Shown here piece after piece: positions 9,126-17,838 of a stretch of 64,000 bases of DNA. How positions within the stretch are numbered: the stretch's first letter is position 1; each line of letters opens with the position of its first letter. The DNA comes from Paenibacillus jilunlii (GTDB taxonomy: Bacteria; Bacillota; Bacilli; Paenibacillales; Paenibacillaceae). The position numbers were made by a program, and so were the translations under genes. The notes under the pieces are model-generated. The model searched no databases. It saw only the letters and a program-made list of their open reading frames with translations, and was not told the origin of the DNA. Where the stretch lies: NCBI RefSeq assembly GCF_900102965.1, contig NZ_FNGM01000003.1, forward strand, positions 62,001 through 126,000. The letters run 5' to 3'.

Positions 9126-10415
9126 ATGGCAATCACCACCCACGATACCGAAACAGAAATACAGGACCGGGCTATTCTGGTCAGTCTGGTTACTGACAAA
9201 ATCAAACGCACCGGCATTGATCCCGAGCTGTCGCTGCAGGAATTGGTTCAACTGGCCGAGACAGCCGGAGTAGAAGTGTTGGATGTTCTCCGCCAGAACA
9301 AGGAAACCCCGGATTCCAAGTGGTTCATTGGCAAAGGAAAGGTAGAGGAGCTGCGGATGGCCGCTGACGGACTCGGGGCCAATACGGCTATCTTTGACCA
9401 GGAGCTCTCGGGTGCCCAGGTACGAAACCTGGAGGAGGCGCTGGACCTGAAGATTATTGACCGCACCCAGTTGATTCTGGATATTTTCGCAGGCCGGGCC
9501 AAAACGCGGGAGGGCATTATTCAGGTGGAGCTGGCACAGCTGTCCTATCTGCTGCCGCGCTTATCCGGCCATGGCAAGAATCTGTCCCGGCTTGGCGGGG
9601 GAATCGGAACCAGAGGTCCGGGAGAGAGCAAGCTGGAAACCGACCGCCGGCATATCCGTGACCGGATCACTGAACTGAAACGCCAGCTGGATGAAGTGGT
9701 CAAAACGCGTGAGCTGCACCGGGAACGCCGCCGCAAGAGCGGCGCTGTCCAGGTTGCGCTGGTCGGATATACCAATGCCGGCAAATCAACGCTGCTTAAG
9801 CAGCTTACAGATGCCGATGTATATATTGAGAACCAGCTGTTCGCCACCCTCGATCCTACTTCGCGTGTGCTGCAGCTGCCTGCAGGCAAAGAAGTAGTCC
9901 TGACTGACACCGTAGGATTTATACAGAATCTGCCGCATGATCTGGTAGCCTCCTTCCGTGCAACGCTTGAAGAGGTCAATGAGGCCAATCTGGTGCTGCA
10001 TGTGGTGGATGCCTCTTCTCCGATGAGGGAGGAACAGATGGAGGTTGTACAGTCCATTCTGCAGGATCTCGGGGCCGCAGGGAAACCGCAAATCGTGCTT
10101 TTTAACAAAAGTGATATTTGCCGGCCTGAGCAGCTGCAGATGCTGCCTTCGGGTCCTGGGTTTTTGAAGATCAGTGCCTTTAACCCGGACGATCTGACCC
10201 GGATCACTGAAATGATTGCCGACGAGCTGGCCGGAGATACGCTGACTTTCCGTATTCCCGGAGACCGTGGAGATCTTTCCTCACTGCTTTACCGGGTGGG
10301 AGAGGTGCTGGAGCAGAATGTGGAAGACAATGACGTTTTATATCATGTGCGTCTGAATAAAGAGGATTACGGAAAATGGAGCTACAAGCTTGCGGAATTT
10401 GTAGAGCAGGAATAG
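9126..10415 (+). CDS. hflX: GTPase HflX
   Basis: Ribosome-associated GTPase that splits stalled or heat-damaged 70S ribosomes. An N-terminal nucleotide-binding domain (WFIGKGKVEEL) and the glycine-rich GGGIGTRGPGESKLETDRR linker come before the G domain. That domain has G1 GYTNAGKST, G2 in the TLDPTSR region, G3 DTVGFIQNLPH and G4 NKSD. The product is 429 aa, the ordinary length. AAGGAG sits 10 bases ahead of the ATG. It follows spoVK by 60 bases and has its own terminator downstream. Confidence 0.97.
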   Translation: MAITTHDTETEIQDRAILVSLVTDKIKRTGIDPELSLQELVQLAETAGVEVLDVLRQNKETPDSKWFIGKGKVEELRMAADGLGANTAIFDQELSGAQVRNLEEALDLKIIDRTQLILDIFAGRAKTREGIIQVELAQLSYLLPRLSGHGKNLSRLGGGIGTRGPGESKLETDRRHIRDRITELKRQLDEVVKTRELHRERRRKSGAVQVALVGYTNAGKSTLLKQLTDADVYIENQLFATLDPTSRVLQLPAGKEVVLTDTVGFIQNLPHDLVASFRATLEEVNEANLVLHVVDASSPMREEQMEVVQSILQDLGAAGKPQIVLFNKSDICRPEQLQMLPSGPGFLKISAFNPDDLTRITEMIADELAGDTLTFRIPGDRGDLSSLLYRVGEVLEQNVEDNDVLYHVRLNKEDYGKWSYKLAEFVEQE

Positions 10416-10449
10416 ATCCGGGCTTGTGTTGAACCAAGTGCTTACTTCA

Positions 10450-10480
10450 GAAACGGCTGTGTATCGGCCGTTTCTTCTTG
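10450..10480 (+). terminator. Terminator after hflX
   Basis: GAAACGGC (10450-10457) and GCCGTTTC (10467-10474) form a perfect 8-base stem, followed by TTCTT. Confidence 0.65.
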
Positions 10481-10537
10481 CTGGACAGTTATTGATTCCA
10501 TCGCTGGATGGGTACAGATAAGGAGAGAACATTAGGA

Positions 10538-11791
10538 ATGGCAGTTTTTGCGGAGGATATTATACAGGCGGCGGAGGCCGCAGAGCAGGAAATTGAAAGT
10601 GCGGTGAAATCGCTTGACCGGATTGTGGATCATAATCAGTGGAAGGTCATTGAAGCCTTCCAGCGTCAGCAGGTAAGCGATTTTCATTTTGCCGGATCCA
10701 CCGGGTATGCCTACAATGACCGGGGCCGGGAAGTGCTGGATCTTGTTTATGCTGAGGTTTTTGGAGCGGAAGCGGCGCTGGTGCGGCCTCATTTTGCTTC
10801 GGGCACACATACGATATCAACGGCGCTTTTTGGTGTGCTGCGCCCCGGAGATGAACTGCTGTACATCACTGGTAGACCCTATGACACGCTGCACAAAGTT
10901 ATCGGCAAACCGGGTGACGGGACAGGCTCACTGGCTGATTTCGGCATTGGCTACCGCGAAACGGCTTTAACGGCTGAAGGGAAGATCGATTGGGAAGAAG
11001 TAGCACTGGCTGTTAATGACAAGACCAAGGTCATCGGCATTCAGCGCTCGCGCGGCTATGATTGGCGTTCCTCCTTCACGGTTGCTGAAATTGGTGAAAT
11101 GGTGGAGAGAGTCAAATCCCTGAAACCGGATGTCATCGTTTTTGTGGATAACTGCTATGGTGAATTTACAGAAAAGCTTGAGCCGCCACAGGTGGGTGCG
11201 GATCTGGTGGCAGGCTCGCTGATCAAAAATCCCGGTGGCGGAATAGCCGAAACCGGCGGCTACATCCTCGGGCGGCAGGAGCTTGTGGAACTTGCGGCCT
11301 ACCGGCTTACAGCGCCAGGCATCGGCGGTGAAGTAGGCGCCATGCTGGGAACGACGCGCGGCCTCTACCAGGGGCTGTTCATGGCCCCCCATACGGTCGG
11401 ACAGGCAGTCAAAGGCAGCATCTTTGCCGCTGCCGTCTTCCAGCGCTGCGGCTTTACGACCAAGCCGGCCTGGAACGAGCCGCGGACGGATCTGATCCAG
11501 GCCGTGTCTTTTGACGGACCAGAGCATCTGATCGCTTTTGTCCAGGGAATCCAGCGTGCCGCAGCCGTGGACAGCCATGTCGTTCCCGAGCCGTGGGACA
11601 TGCCCGGTTACGAGCATCCTGTCATCATGGCGGCAGGAACCTTCATCCAGGGCGGCAGCTTGGAGTTATCTGCGGATGCCCCGATCCGTGCACCCTATAT
11701 CGGCTATATGCAAGGCGGATTAACCTATTCACACGTGAAATATGGAGTTTTGATGGCACTGCAGAGCATGAGGGACCGTAAATTGCTGTAA
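10538..11791 (+). CDS. PLP-dependent methionine gamma-lyase/aluminum-resistance family protein (YnbB)
   Basis: Fold-type I pyridoxal-phosphate protein of the family annotated as aluminium resistance or methionine gamma-lyase-like. Visible are FHFAGSTGYAYNDRGR, RPHFASGTHT, VIGIQRSRGYDWR, FVDNCYGEFTE (the Asp that contacts the pyridine nitrogen) and SLIKNPGGGIAETGGY (the PLP lysine). The true reaction is not established. The ATG at 10538 is preferred because AAGGAGAG lies upstream at 10520-10527, though with a long spacing. An in-frame ATG at 10508 lacks a site. It sits between hflX and glnR as ynbB does in B. subtilis. Confidence 0.85.
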   Translation: MAVFAEDIIQAAEAAEQEIESAVKSLDRIVDHNQWKVIEAFQRQQVSDFHFAGSTGYAYNDRGREVLDLVYAEVFGAEAALVRPHFASGTHTISTALFGVLRPGDELLYITGRPYDTLHKVIGKPGDGTGSLADFGIGYRETALTAEGKIDWEEVALAVNDKTKVIGIQRSRGYDWRSSFTVAEIGEMVERVKSLKPDVIVFVDNCYGEFTEKLEPPQVGADLVAGSLIKNPGGGIAETGGYILGRQELVELAAYRLTAPGIGGEVGAMLGTTRGLYQGLFMAPHTVGQAVKGSIFAAAVFQRCGFTTKPAWNEPRTDLIQAVSFDGPEHLIAFVQGIQRAAAVDSHVVPEPWDMPGYEHPVIMAAGTFIQGGSLELSADAPIRAPYIGYMQGGLTYSHVKYGVLMALQSMRDRKLL

Positions 11792-11906
11792 TATTGCAGA
11801 ATCTGGTCTATATAATGTTCCAAGTCTTATATGAAGAATCTTGAACCTTTGAACACTGCATACATCCTTTTTACGGAGTGATCAGTACATACCGTCCCGT
11901 AATTTT

Positions 11907-11939
11907 GCTCACTGGCCCGGCTGGTGAGTACTTTTTTTT
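11907..11939 (+). terminator. Terminator in the 380-base gap between the lyase gene and glnR
   Basis: CTCAC (11908-11912) pairs with GTGAG (11924-11928), extended by wobble pairs, then C and eight T. The rest of the gap 11792-12171 is AT-rich, with no gene seen and the glnR promoter at its end. Confidence 0.6.
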
Positions 11940-12083
11940 GTCTCCTGAGCTATCGCTTGAACTGAGGTCATCCATAGTGCTATAACTTTTGCTTGTGCAT
12001 CGTTCTCTGTGATATACTTCGGAGGCGTGTTATGTTTTAGCTTACACTCACTTTACTTGAATTCTTAAGGTTACATAAAATCT

Positions 12084-12100
12084 TGTGAGAATATCTTACA
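12084..12100 (+). promoter_or_regulatory. GlnR/TnrA operator upstream of glnR
   Basis: TGTGAGAATATCTTACA fits the GlnR/TnrA consensus TGTNA-N7-TNACA exactly. It ends 5 bases before the -35 box of the glnR promoter, the placement expected for feedback repression of glnRA by GlnR under nitrogen excess. Confidence 0.9.
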
Positions 12101-12105
12101 CACCA

Positions 12106-12134
12106 TTGACACGACAAATAAGGAAATGTACAAT
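12106..12134 (+). promoter_or_regulatory. SigA-type promoter of glnRA
   Basis: TTGACA (12106-12111), 17 bases, TACAAT (12129-12134). This is a near-consensus vegetative promoter, 37 bases ahead of the glnR ATG. Confidence 0.85.
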
Positions 12135-12171
12135 GAGATGAGAAAAAGATCATTGGAAGGTTGGATGAGTC

Positions 12172-12582
12172 ATGGGTGATGAAATCCGCAGAAATATGGC
12201 ATTATTTCCTATAGGAATCGTAATGAAGCTAACTGATTTATCGGCAAGACAAATTCGTTACTATGAGCAGCACAGTCTGATCGTGCCCGCACGCACATCC
12301 GGCAACCAGCGTTTGTTCTCGTTTAATGATGTGGAACGCCTATTGGAAATCAAAGCATTGATTGAGAAGGGGGTTAATATTGCCGGCATCAAGCAGGTAA
12401 TGAATCCCGTCTCGAAGGAATCTGAAGAAGCTACAGTCATTACCCCTGACACAGAGGTTAGACGTAGAGAGTTGTCTGATTCACAGCTCCACCGTTTACT
12501 GAAGCAGGAACTGGTTTCCGGTAAAAGACCGGGACAAGTGTCTCTTATTCAAGGCGAGCTATCCCGGTTTTTTAATAAATAA
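12172..12582 (+). CDS. glnR: Nitrogen regulator GlnR, MerR family
   Basis: 136-aa MerR-type repressor of glnRA and other nitrogen genes. The N-terminal winged helix is clear (LTDLSARQIRYYEQHSLI, then SGNQRLFSFNDVERLLEI), with a dimerisation helix after it. The C-terminal tail (LIQGELSRFF) corresponds to the segment through which feedback-inhibited glutamine synthetase activates GlnR. It starts at the ATG at 12172 with GGAAGG upstream. The operator at 12084 and glnA 30 bases downstream show the classical autoregulated operon. Confidence 0.96.
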   Translation: MGDEIRRNMALFPIGIVMKLTDLSARQIRYYEQHSLIVPARTSGNQRLFSFNDVERLLEIKALIEKGVNIAGIKQVMNPVSKESEEATVITPDTEVRRRELSDSQLHRLLKQELVSGKRPGQVSLIQGELSRFFNK

Positions 12583-12612
12583 TACAAAGAGACGTGAAAG
12601 GGAGAGGGTAAA

Positions 12613-13941
12613 GTGAGCTTCTCAAAAGAGGATATCCTGCGTATCGCTAAGGATGAAAATGTCCGTTTTATTCGTCTGCAGTTTACCGATTTGCTCGGTA
12701 CGATTAAGAATGTTGAGATTCCTGTCAGCCAGCTGGAAAAAGCGCTGGACAACAAAATGATGTTCGACGGTTCTTCCATCGAAGGTTATGTGCGGATCGA
12801 AGAATCTGACATGTACCTCTACCCTGATCTGAGCACATGGGTTATTTTCCCTTGGGTAACGGACAGCCGGGTAGCACGTCTGATTTGCGATGTGTACATG
12901 CCTGACGGAACACCTTTTGCCGGGGACCCGCGCGGCATTCTGAAACGCTGTCTGCAGGAAGCCGAGGAAATGGGCTACACTGCGATGAATGTTGGACCAG
13001 AGCCGGAATTCTTCTTGTTTAAAACAGACGAAAGAGGCAATCCGACTACAGAATTGAATGACCAGGGCGGATATTTTGATCTGGCGCCGATGGATCTTGG
13101 GGAGAACTGCCGCCGTGAGATCGTACTGACTCTGGAGGAAATGGGCTTCGAAATCGAAGCATCTCACCATGAGGTTGCTTCCGGCCAGCATGAAATTGAT
13201 TTCAAATATGCTGACGCCATCAAAGCTGCCGACCAAATTCAAACCTTTAAGCTTGTCGTGAAGACGGTTGCCCGCCAGCACGGCCTGCATGCTACTTTTA
13301 TGCCTAAGCCTCTTTTTGGTATGAACGGGTCAGGTATGCACGCACACCAATCCTTGTTCAAAGGCAATGAGAATGTATTCTATGACGAAAGTGACACACT
13401 GGGTCTGAGTAAAACTGCACGGTACTACATGGCAGGCATTCTTAAGCACGCACGTGCTTTTGCAGCCATCACTAACCCTACAGTGAACTCCTACAAACGT
13501 CTTGTGCCTGGTTATGAGGCGCCTTGCTACGTGGCCTGGTCCGCGAGCAACCGCAGCCCAATGATCCGTATTCCAGCTTCCAGAGGACTCAGCACACGCA
13601 TTGAAGTCCGTAACCCGGACCCTGCGGCTAACCCTTACCTGGCACTTGCTGTCATGTTGAAGGCAGGTCTCGACGGCATCAAACGCCAGCTCGATCTTCC
13701 GGCTCCTATCGACCGCAACATCTATGTGATGTCCGAAGAAGAACGGATCGAAGAAGGCATTCCAAGCCTGCCGTCCGATCTGAAGGAAGCGCTGGGCGAA
13801 ATGATCCGCAGCCATGTCATTACCGAAGCCCTCGGTGAACATGCATTGGCTCACTTTTACGAGCTGAAAGAAATTGAATGGGATATCTACCGTACCCAAG
13901 TCCACGAGTGGGAAAGAGATCAGTACATGACTCTTTACTAG
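12613..13941 (+). CDS. glnA: Glutamine synthetase, type I-alpha
   Basis: Makes glutamine from glutamate, ammonia and ATP. The 442-aa product follows the B. subtilis enzyme throughout: [31 protein letters not shown], the metal ligands in [18 protein letters not shown], the ATP-site [10 protein letters not shown], and [13 protein letters not shown]. The Arg in VRIEES is the position tied to feedback inhibition in I-alpha enzymes, and there is no adenylylation-site region typical of I-beta enzymes. It starts with GTG at 12613 behind GGGAGAGGG. It is co-transcribed with glnR and ends at a strong terminator. Confidence 0.98.
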   Translation: MSFSKEDILRIAKDENVRFIRLQFTDLLGTIKNVEIPVSQLEKALDNKMMFDGSSIEGYVRIEESDMYLYPDLSTWVIFPWVTDSRVARLICDVYMPDGTPFAGDPRGILKRCLQEAEEMGYTAMNVGPEPEFFLFKTDERGNPTTELNDQGGYFDLAPMDLGENCRREIVLTLEEMGFEIEASHHEVASGQHEIDFKYADAIKAADQIQTFKLVVKTVARQHGLHATFMPKPLFGMNGSGMHAHQSLFKGNENVFYDESDTLGLSKTARYYMAGILKHARAFAAITNPTVNSYKRLVPGYEAPCYVAWSASNRSPMIRIPASRGLSTRIEVRNPDPAANPYLALAVMLKAGLDGIKRQLDLPAPIDRNIYVMSEEERIEEGIPSLPSDLKEALGEMIRSHVITEALGEHALAHFYELKEIEWDIYRTQVHEWERDQYMTLY

Positions 13942-13951
13942 GATGAAGCAG

Positions 13952-13981
13952 CCCTTGACGCTAATGCGTCAAGGGTTTTTT
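13952..13981 (+). terminator. Terminator of glnRA
   Basis: Perfect 10-base stem CCCTTGACGC / GCGTCAAGGG with a TAAT loop and six T. Confidence 0.95.
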
Positions 13982-14036
13982 ATTGTTCCAGAAAATTAGG
14001 AGTTTTTTCTGTTGTGGATAAGGTAGTTAGAAGCTT

Positions 14037-14441
14037 TTAGTTTGATTCGCCTAAGAGACGAATTTTACCTGGAGGCAACGGCAGAAATGCTTTTACTGAA
14101 GCGTTAAAGGCTGGTTTGTTCTCGTTTGGAAAAGAATGGACTCTTCCGAGTTGAGGCGATTGAGTAGGTGGCGCCCAGCGGAAATAATCAAGGGATAATT
14201 CAGTCTTAAGGTCTGAGGCTGGAGCAACCACTTTTTCAACAATGGGGGGCTTGCCGTTTATTAAATCAGAATAACGAAAAACAGAATATTGTAAGTAGTT
14301 ATAAGGACTTTGCGAGTAGTTGTAGAATCTTAGACTTTGCTTGTTATTGGACATACCCGGAAAGACATAGCAATCACGATCGGTTGAGGATGAAAAGGAG
14401 CCATTTACGTAGTCCCGTCCATTCACTTCACCACTCTTCAT
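14037..14441 (-). CDS. Doubtful hypothetical protein, possibly a gene remnant
   Basis: A 134-residue frame on the minus strand, rich in Asn, Ser and Tyr in its first half (NNKQSLRFYNYSQSPYNYLQ) and Pro-rich near the end. The ATG at 14441 has no ribosome site, and the frame stays open upstream to about 14576 without another start codon. It may be the tail of a degraded gene. I recognise no family. It lies between two similar terminators (13952 and 14621) in a stretch that is more AT-rich than its surroundings. Confidence 0.25.
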   Translation of the reverse strand: MKSGEVNGRDYVNGSFSSSTDRDCYVFPGMSNNKQSLRFYNYSQSPYNYLQYSVFRYSDLINGKPPIVEKVVAPASDLKTELSLDYFRWAPPTQSPQLGRVHSFPNENKPAFNASVKAFLPLPPGKIRLLGESN

Positions 14442-14620
14442 GTTGACGATAGAATTAGCCGAAGCAGGGATGTCATTGGGAATGGAATACTTTACTATTT
14501 TAAAACAAATTCGAGATGGGCGGAACTGTATTTTGAAGGATGAATAAGTAAATATATATAAATGTTCAGTTAGAACTTAATCAATCCAAAATTGATTATA
14601 GAGAAGACTACATAAAAAAT

Positions 14621-14652
14621 GCCCTGTCAGCTATTAGCGTCAAGGGCTTTTT
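14621..14652. terminator. Bidirectional terminator, similar to the glnA terminator
   Basis: GCCCT...AGGGC with an inner imperfect stem, flanked by A-runs on the left and T-runs on the right, so it can end transcription from both sides. It serves the minus-strand gene at 14697-15128. Its right half GCGTCAAGGG is identical to that of the glnA terminator. Confidence 0.65.
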
Positions 14653-14696
14653 TGGGACAGATATCATGTTATCCGGTTCAGTCGTGGGATATCACC

Positions 14697-15128
14697 CTAG
14701 TCTGAATAGGCGCAGCCGTTAAAACTCTCAGGACCGATCCGGTTGACGTTAACTGAGCTGTTCACAAATAAGGAATAGACGATCTCGGCAGACGGCACTG
14801 GATTGTAGTCCGAACCTATGAGATACAGCGGGAATGTATTCGTCGGTGTTGTTGCTCCGGGATTTAACTGAAGCCGGTTTGAAGCGACTACTGGATCAGT
14901 AGCAACGCTACCTCTAACTGCAAATAGGGTTAAGGTGATGAATCCTCCTGAAAACACAAAAAAAGTAGCGACTCCGTTAAGCTGTACTCTGATAGGCCCC
15001 GCAGCTCCGGCAGTATTTAATCCGATCTGACCAATGAGTACATTTTGGTTTGCTGTTAATCCTACACCGTTCATACTGCCCGCAGTACTGGCGTTCTGTG
15101 AAGTTCTGGCATCAAGAAACCGTGACAT
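14697..15128 (-). CDS. Hypothetical protein, beta-rich
   Basis: 143 aa starting at the ATG at 15128, with TGGGGG a few bases upstream. The protein alternates short hydrophobic strands with Gly, Asn, Ser and Thr (GLTANQNVLIGQIGLNTAG, FFVFSGGFITLTLFAV), which suggests an all-beta fold such as a jelly-roll or spore-surface-type domain. I do not recognise the family. No signal peptide or membrane helix is evident. It is monocistronic, with a terminator 45 bases past its stop. Confidence 0.65.
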   Translation of the reverse strand: MSRFLDARTSQNASTAGSMNGVGLTANQNVLIGQIGLNTAGAAGPIRVQLNGVATFFVFSGGFITLTLFAVRGSVATDPVVASNRLQLNPGATTPTNTFPLYLIGSDYNPVPSAEIVYSLFVNSSVNVNRIGPESFNGCAYSD

Positions 15129-15251
15129 AGTGCATACCCCCAGTAGTATTTGAGATAGACTATGCAACGGGTTGAAGGGGGTCGTCCGCAGCGCGGTAAT
15201 TATTTTGATAAAAATTTGCCGCTCATACACTTGCCGGGGCCTTTGTGCGGA

Positions 15252-15470
15252 TTATGAGTTTGCATATTTGATGATTTCGTCAGGAATCGCAGTTTCCCCA
15301 AGGATGGATTCTACTGCCTTCCAGGCTTCCTGGAACTGTTTTCCGCTATAATTGGTGCGGCTGCCGGCCGGGTTAGACAGTGACATGTCAAAAACGATAA
15401 ATTCGCCTGCTTCCTCAATCACCCTAAAGCTGACGGCGCGGTCCTTTTTCTGAATTCTTACTTCCTCCAA
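15252..15470 (-). CDS. Small hypothetical protein
   Basis: 72 aa, starting with a TTG at 15470 that has AGGAGG 7 bases upstream. An in-frame ATG at 15488 would overlap that site and has none of its own. The sequence is acidic and mixed alpha/beta (EEVRIQKKDRAVSFRVIEEA, then FQEAWKAVESILGE). Family unknown. It could be a small DNA-binding or binding-partner protein, but nothing shows that. Confidence 0.6.
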   Translation of the reverse strand: MEEVRIQKKDRAVSFRVIEEAGEFIVFDMSLSNPAGSRTNYSGKQFQEAWKAVESILGETAIPDEIIKYANS

Positions 15471-15605
15471 AGTGCTTCCTCCTATCATTCAATCTGTTCT
15501 AAACTAAATTAGTCTTACCAAATCCTGCAGAGAAAGGCAAGCCCAAATATAGGTCTCATCACTTTCCTATCGGATATCATGGCGATAACGGAGTATTGAA
15601 TCGTT

Positions 15606-15635
15606 TTGCAACGGCCCCCCTTTTCCGTGTAAGAT
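15606..15635 (+). promoter_or_regulatory. Possible promoter of the two-component operon
   Basis: TTGCAA (15606-15611), 18 bases, TAAGAT (15630-15635), about 70 bases ahead of the response-regulator start. Confidence 0.4.
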
Positions 15636-15703
15636 AATAGGGAGGGGGCTTCGAATAGATGCTTTTCTCATGGCAGGGAAAGTTAGTACGAGGTGAATGA
15701 ACA

Positions 15704-16387
15704 TTGCCGACGATTATGGTAGTGGATGACGACGTCTTTGTCCGCGAACTGGCAGGGCTGTTATTAAGAGACGAAGGTATGGACGTCGTAGAGAAAACGG
15801 ATGGTCTCGAAGCCTGGGATTATTACTTGAATCATTCCGTCGATTTAATCATTTTGGATATTATGATGCCCGGCATGGACGGTTGGGAGCTGTGCAGAAA
15901 GCTGCGGGAGGCCGGGGACAAGCCGATGCTGATGGTCACGGCCAAAAAGGAGTCGCTGGACAAAGTCAAAGGCTTTCGATTGGGGACGGATGATTATTTG
16001 ACCAAACCTTTTGATCCGATGGAGATGGTCATGCGGGTCAAGGCGCTGCTCAAAAGGTATCGGATCGCTACCTCCCATATCGTGAAGCTCGGTCGAGTCA
16101 TTCTCGATAAAACGAGCTATCTGGTTCACTTTTCCGATACGGGCGAGGAATGGGCTCTTCCTTTAAAAGAATTTGAGCTGCTTTACAAACTGGCCAGTTA
16201 TCCCGGGCAAATTTTTACGCGCGACATGCTGATCCGCGACATCTGGGGTTACGCGTACAATGGGGATGAACGCACCGTGGACACGCATGTCAAACGTCTG
16301 CGCGACAAGTTTGAGCAGTATGCCGAAGATTTCCGCATCGTAACGATGCGCGGTATGGGCTACCGTCTGGAGGCGTATCATGATTAA
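15704..16387 (+). CDS. Response regulator, OmpR family
   Basis: 227 aa. The receiver domain has the acidic cluster VDDD (residues 7-10), phospho-acceptor Asp52 (LILDIMMPG), Thr79 and Lys101 (LTKPF). A winged-helix DNA-binding domain follows (LPLKEFELLYKLA, RTVDTHVKRLRDKF, VTMRGMGYRLE). The start is a TTG at 15704 with GAGGTG at 15690-15695; the ATG four codons in would remove part of the first strand. It overlaps the kinase gene by 8 bases. The target is probably its own operon and the downstream peptidase gene; this is inferred from position only. Confidence 0.92.
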   Translation: MPTIMVVDDDVFVRELAGLLLRDEGMDVVEKTDGLEAWDYYLNHSVDLIILDIMMPGMDGWELCRKLREAGDKPMLMVTAKKESLDKVKGFRLGTDDYLTKPFDPMEMVMRVKALLKRYRIATSHIVKLGRVILDKTSYLVHFSDTGEEWALPLKEFELLYKLASYPGQIFTRDMLIRDIWGYAYNGDERTVDTHVKRLRDKFEQYAEDFRIVTMRGMGYRLEAYHD

Positions 16388-17750
16388 CTCGCTCTATGCC
16401 CGCGTCGTGTTCACGTTTCTGGGGGTCGTCATAGTCAGCCTGCTCTCGGTTTTATTCGTTCAAAGCTATTTCTACAATGGCCATATCGAAGCGATCGTGG
16501 AAGAGAAGATGATTGGCAATGCGCAAATGATCATTCAATTATATAAGAAATTGGCTCCGAAGGATGCGAAGGCTTTCGTGGAAGTAAGCAATTCTATGCC
16601 TTTTTATAAGGTGCGGTTTTATGACAGCTCGGGAACGCTGCTGAACCCGGGGAGCGCTGCTCCAGACCGGCAGAAGGATCAACCGTATCTGCAGCAAGTG
16701 CTCAAGCAGAACAAAATTTATCGCAACGGGGCCAGCGAGGATGACGAGATTACGGTTGGCCTGCCTTTTGAGCTGAACGGTTCGCCGCACGTCTTGTTGG
16801 TTACGACCCAGACCAGTTTTGTCCTCGACGAAATCGATTCCTTGACCCGGTATCAGCAGCTGTTTACTCTCAGTTTGGGAAGTATTCTGGTGTTGATCGC
16901 TGCGCGGTATATGGTCAGGCCCCTGCAGAAGCTGACGCATGCAACGCAAAGAATGGCCAGGGGCGATTTTAACGTTGGCCTGTCTACTAAACGTCGCGAC
17001 GAAATTGGACAGCTCACCCTAAGCTTTAACGCGATGGCGGCTGAAGTGGGAAGGCTGGATATGCTCCGTCGGCGGTTTGTTTCCGATGTATCCCACGAAA
17101 TCCAATCTCCTCTAACGTCGATCAAAGGATATACCCGTGTGCTGAAGATCAAGTCCGTGGACGAGAAAACCCGTATGCAGATGCTGAATATTATCGATGA
17201 GGAGAGCGACAGGCTGTCCCGGCTGTGCGACGATCTGCTGGAATTGACCAGCCTGGAGCACGAGCATGCAAAGCCCGCCCCGCAAAAGTTTCGTCTCGAC
17301 GAGCAACTGCGCAAAGCTGTCATTCGCCTGGAACCGCAATGGTCTGCCCGCAATCTGGATATGCAGCTTATGCTGGAGCCGATAACCATTGTGGCGGATG
17401 AAGACAGGATGAATCAGGTGTGGAACAACTTGCTTGGCAATTGCATCAAATTTACCGCCGATCGTGGAAAGATAATGGTGGAGTCCTTCAAGAAAGGCGA
17501 AAGCGCAGTCGTCCGAATGACGGACAATGGAATCGGCATACCTGAGGAGGAAATCAGCCAAATTTTCAAACCGTTCTACAAGGTGGATAAAGCGAGAAAC
17601 CGCAATGTTAGCGGCAACGGAATCGGTCTTTCCATCGTGAAGCGGATTGTCGATCTTCATCATGGAAAAATCGAAGTGTCCAGCAGATTGGGGAGCGGAA
17701 CCTCCTTCTCGATCACACTTCCCCTCGAAGATACAAAGCCCGAATTGTAA
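16380..17750 (+). CDS. Sensor histidine kinase
   Basis: 456-aa membrane kinase. TM1 is at about residues 8-29, then an extracytoplasmic sensor of about 125 residues, TM2 at about 160-178 and a HAMP domain (VRPLQKLTHATQRMARGDF). The HisKA box has phospho-acceptor His239 in SHEIQSPL, and the HATPase domain has NNLLGNCIKFT, DNGIGIPEEE and GNGIGLSIVKRI. It partners the overlapping regulator gene upstream. The signal sensed is unknown. The S41 peptidase gene downstream suggests an envelope-related role. Confidence 0.93.
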   Translation: MINSLYARVVFTFLGVVIVSLLSVLFVQSYFYNGHIEAIVEEKMIGNAQMIIQLYKKLAPKDAKAFVEVSNSMPFYKVRFYDSSGTLLNPGSAAPDRQKDQPYLQQVLKQNKIYRNGASEDDEITVGLPFELNGSPHVLLVTTQTSFVLDEIDSLTRYQQLFTLSLGSILVLIAARYMVRPLQKLTHATQRMARGDFNVGLSTKRRDEIGQLTLSFNAMAAEVGRLDMLRRRFVSDVSHEIQSPLTSIKGYTRVLKIKSVDEKTRMQMLNIIDEESDRLSRLCDDLLELTSLEHEHAKPAPQKFRLDEQLRKAVIRLEPQWSARNLDMQLMLEPITIVADEDRMNQVWNNLLGNCIKFTADRGKIMVESFKKGESAVVRMTDNGIGIPEEEISQIFKPFYKVDKARNRNVSGNGIGLSIVKRIVDLHHGKIEVSSRLGSGTSFSITLPLEDTKPEL

Positions 17751-17784
17751 TCCTCCGTTCAAACTGAGGACAAATTCGGGCTTT
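17735..17784 (+). terminator. Stem-loop spanning the end of the kinase gene
   Basis: AAAGCCCGAATT (17735-17746) pairs perfectly with AATTCGGGCTTT (17773-17784). The left arm overlaps the kinase stop codon. There is no clear T-run beyond CTTTA, so it may be a partial terminator or an mRNA-stabilising stem that sets the ratio with the peptidase gene. Confidence 0.45.
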
Positions 17785-17838
17785 ATACTATCCTCGAAAA
17801 GCCAATTTTATATTTTTTGATCAGAAGGAGGACCAAAA

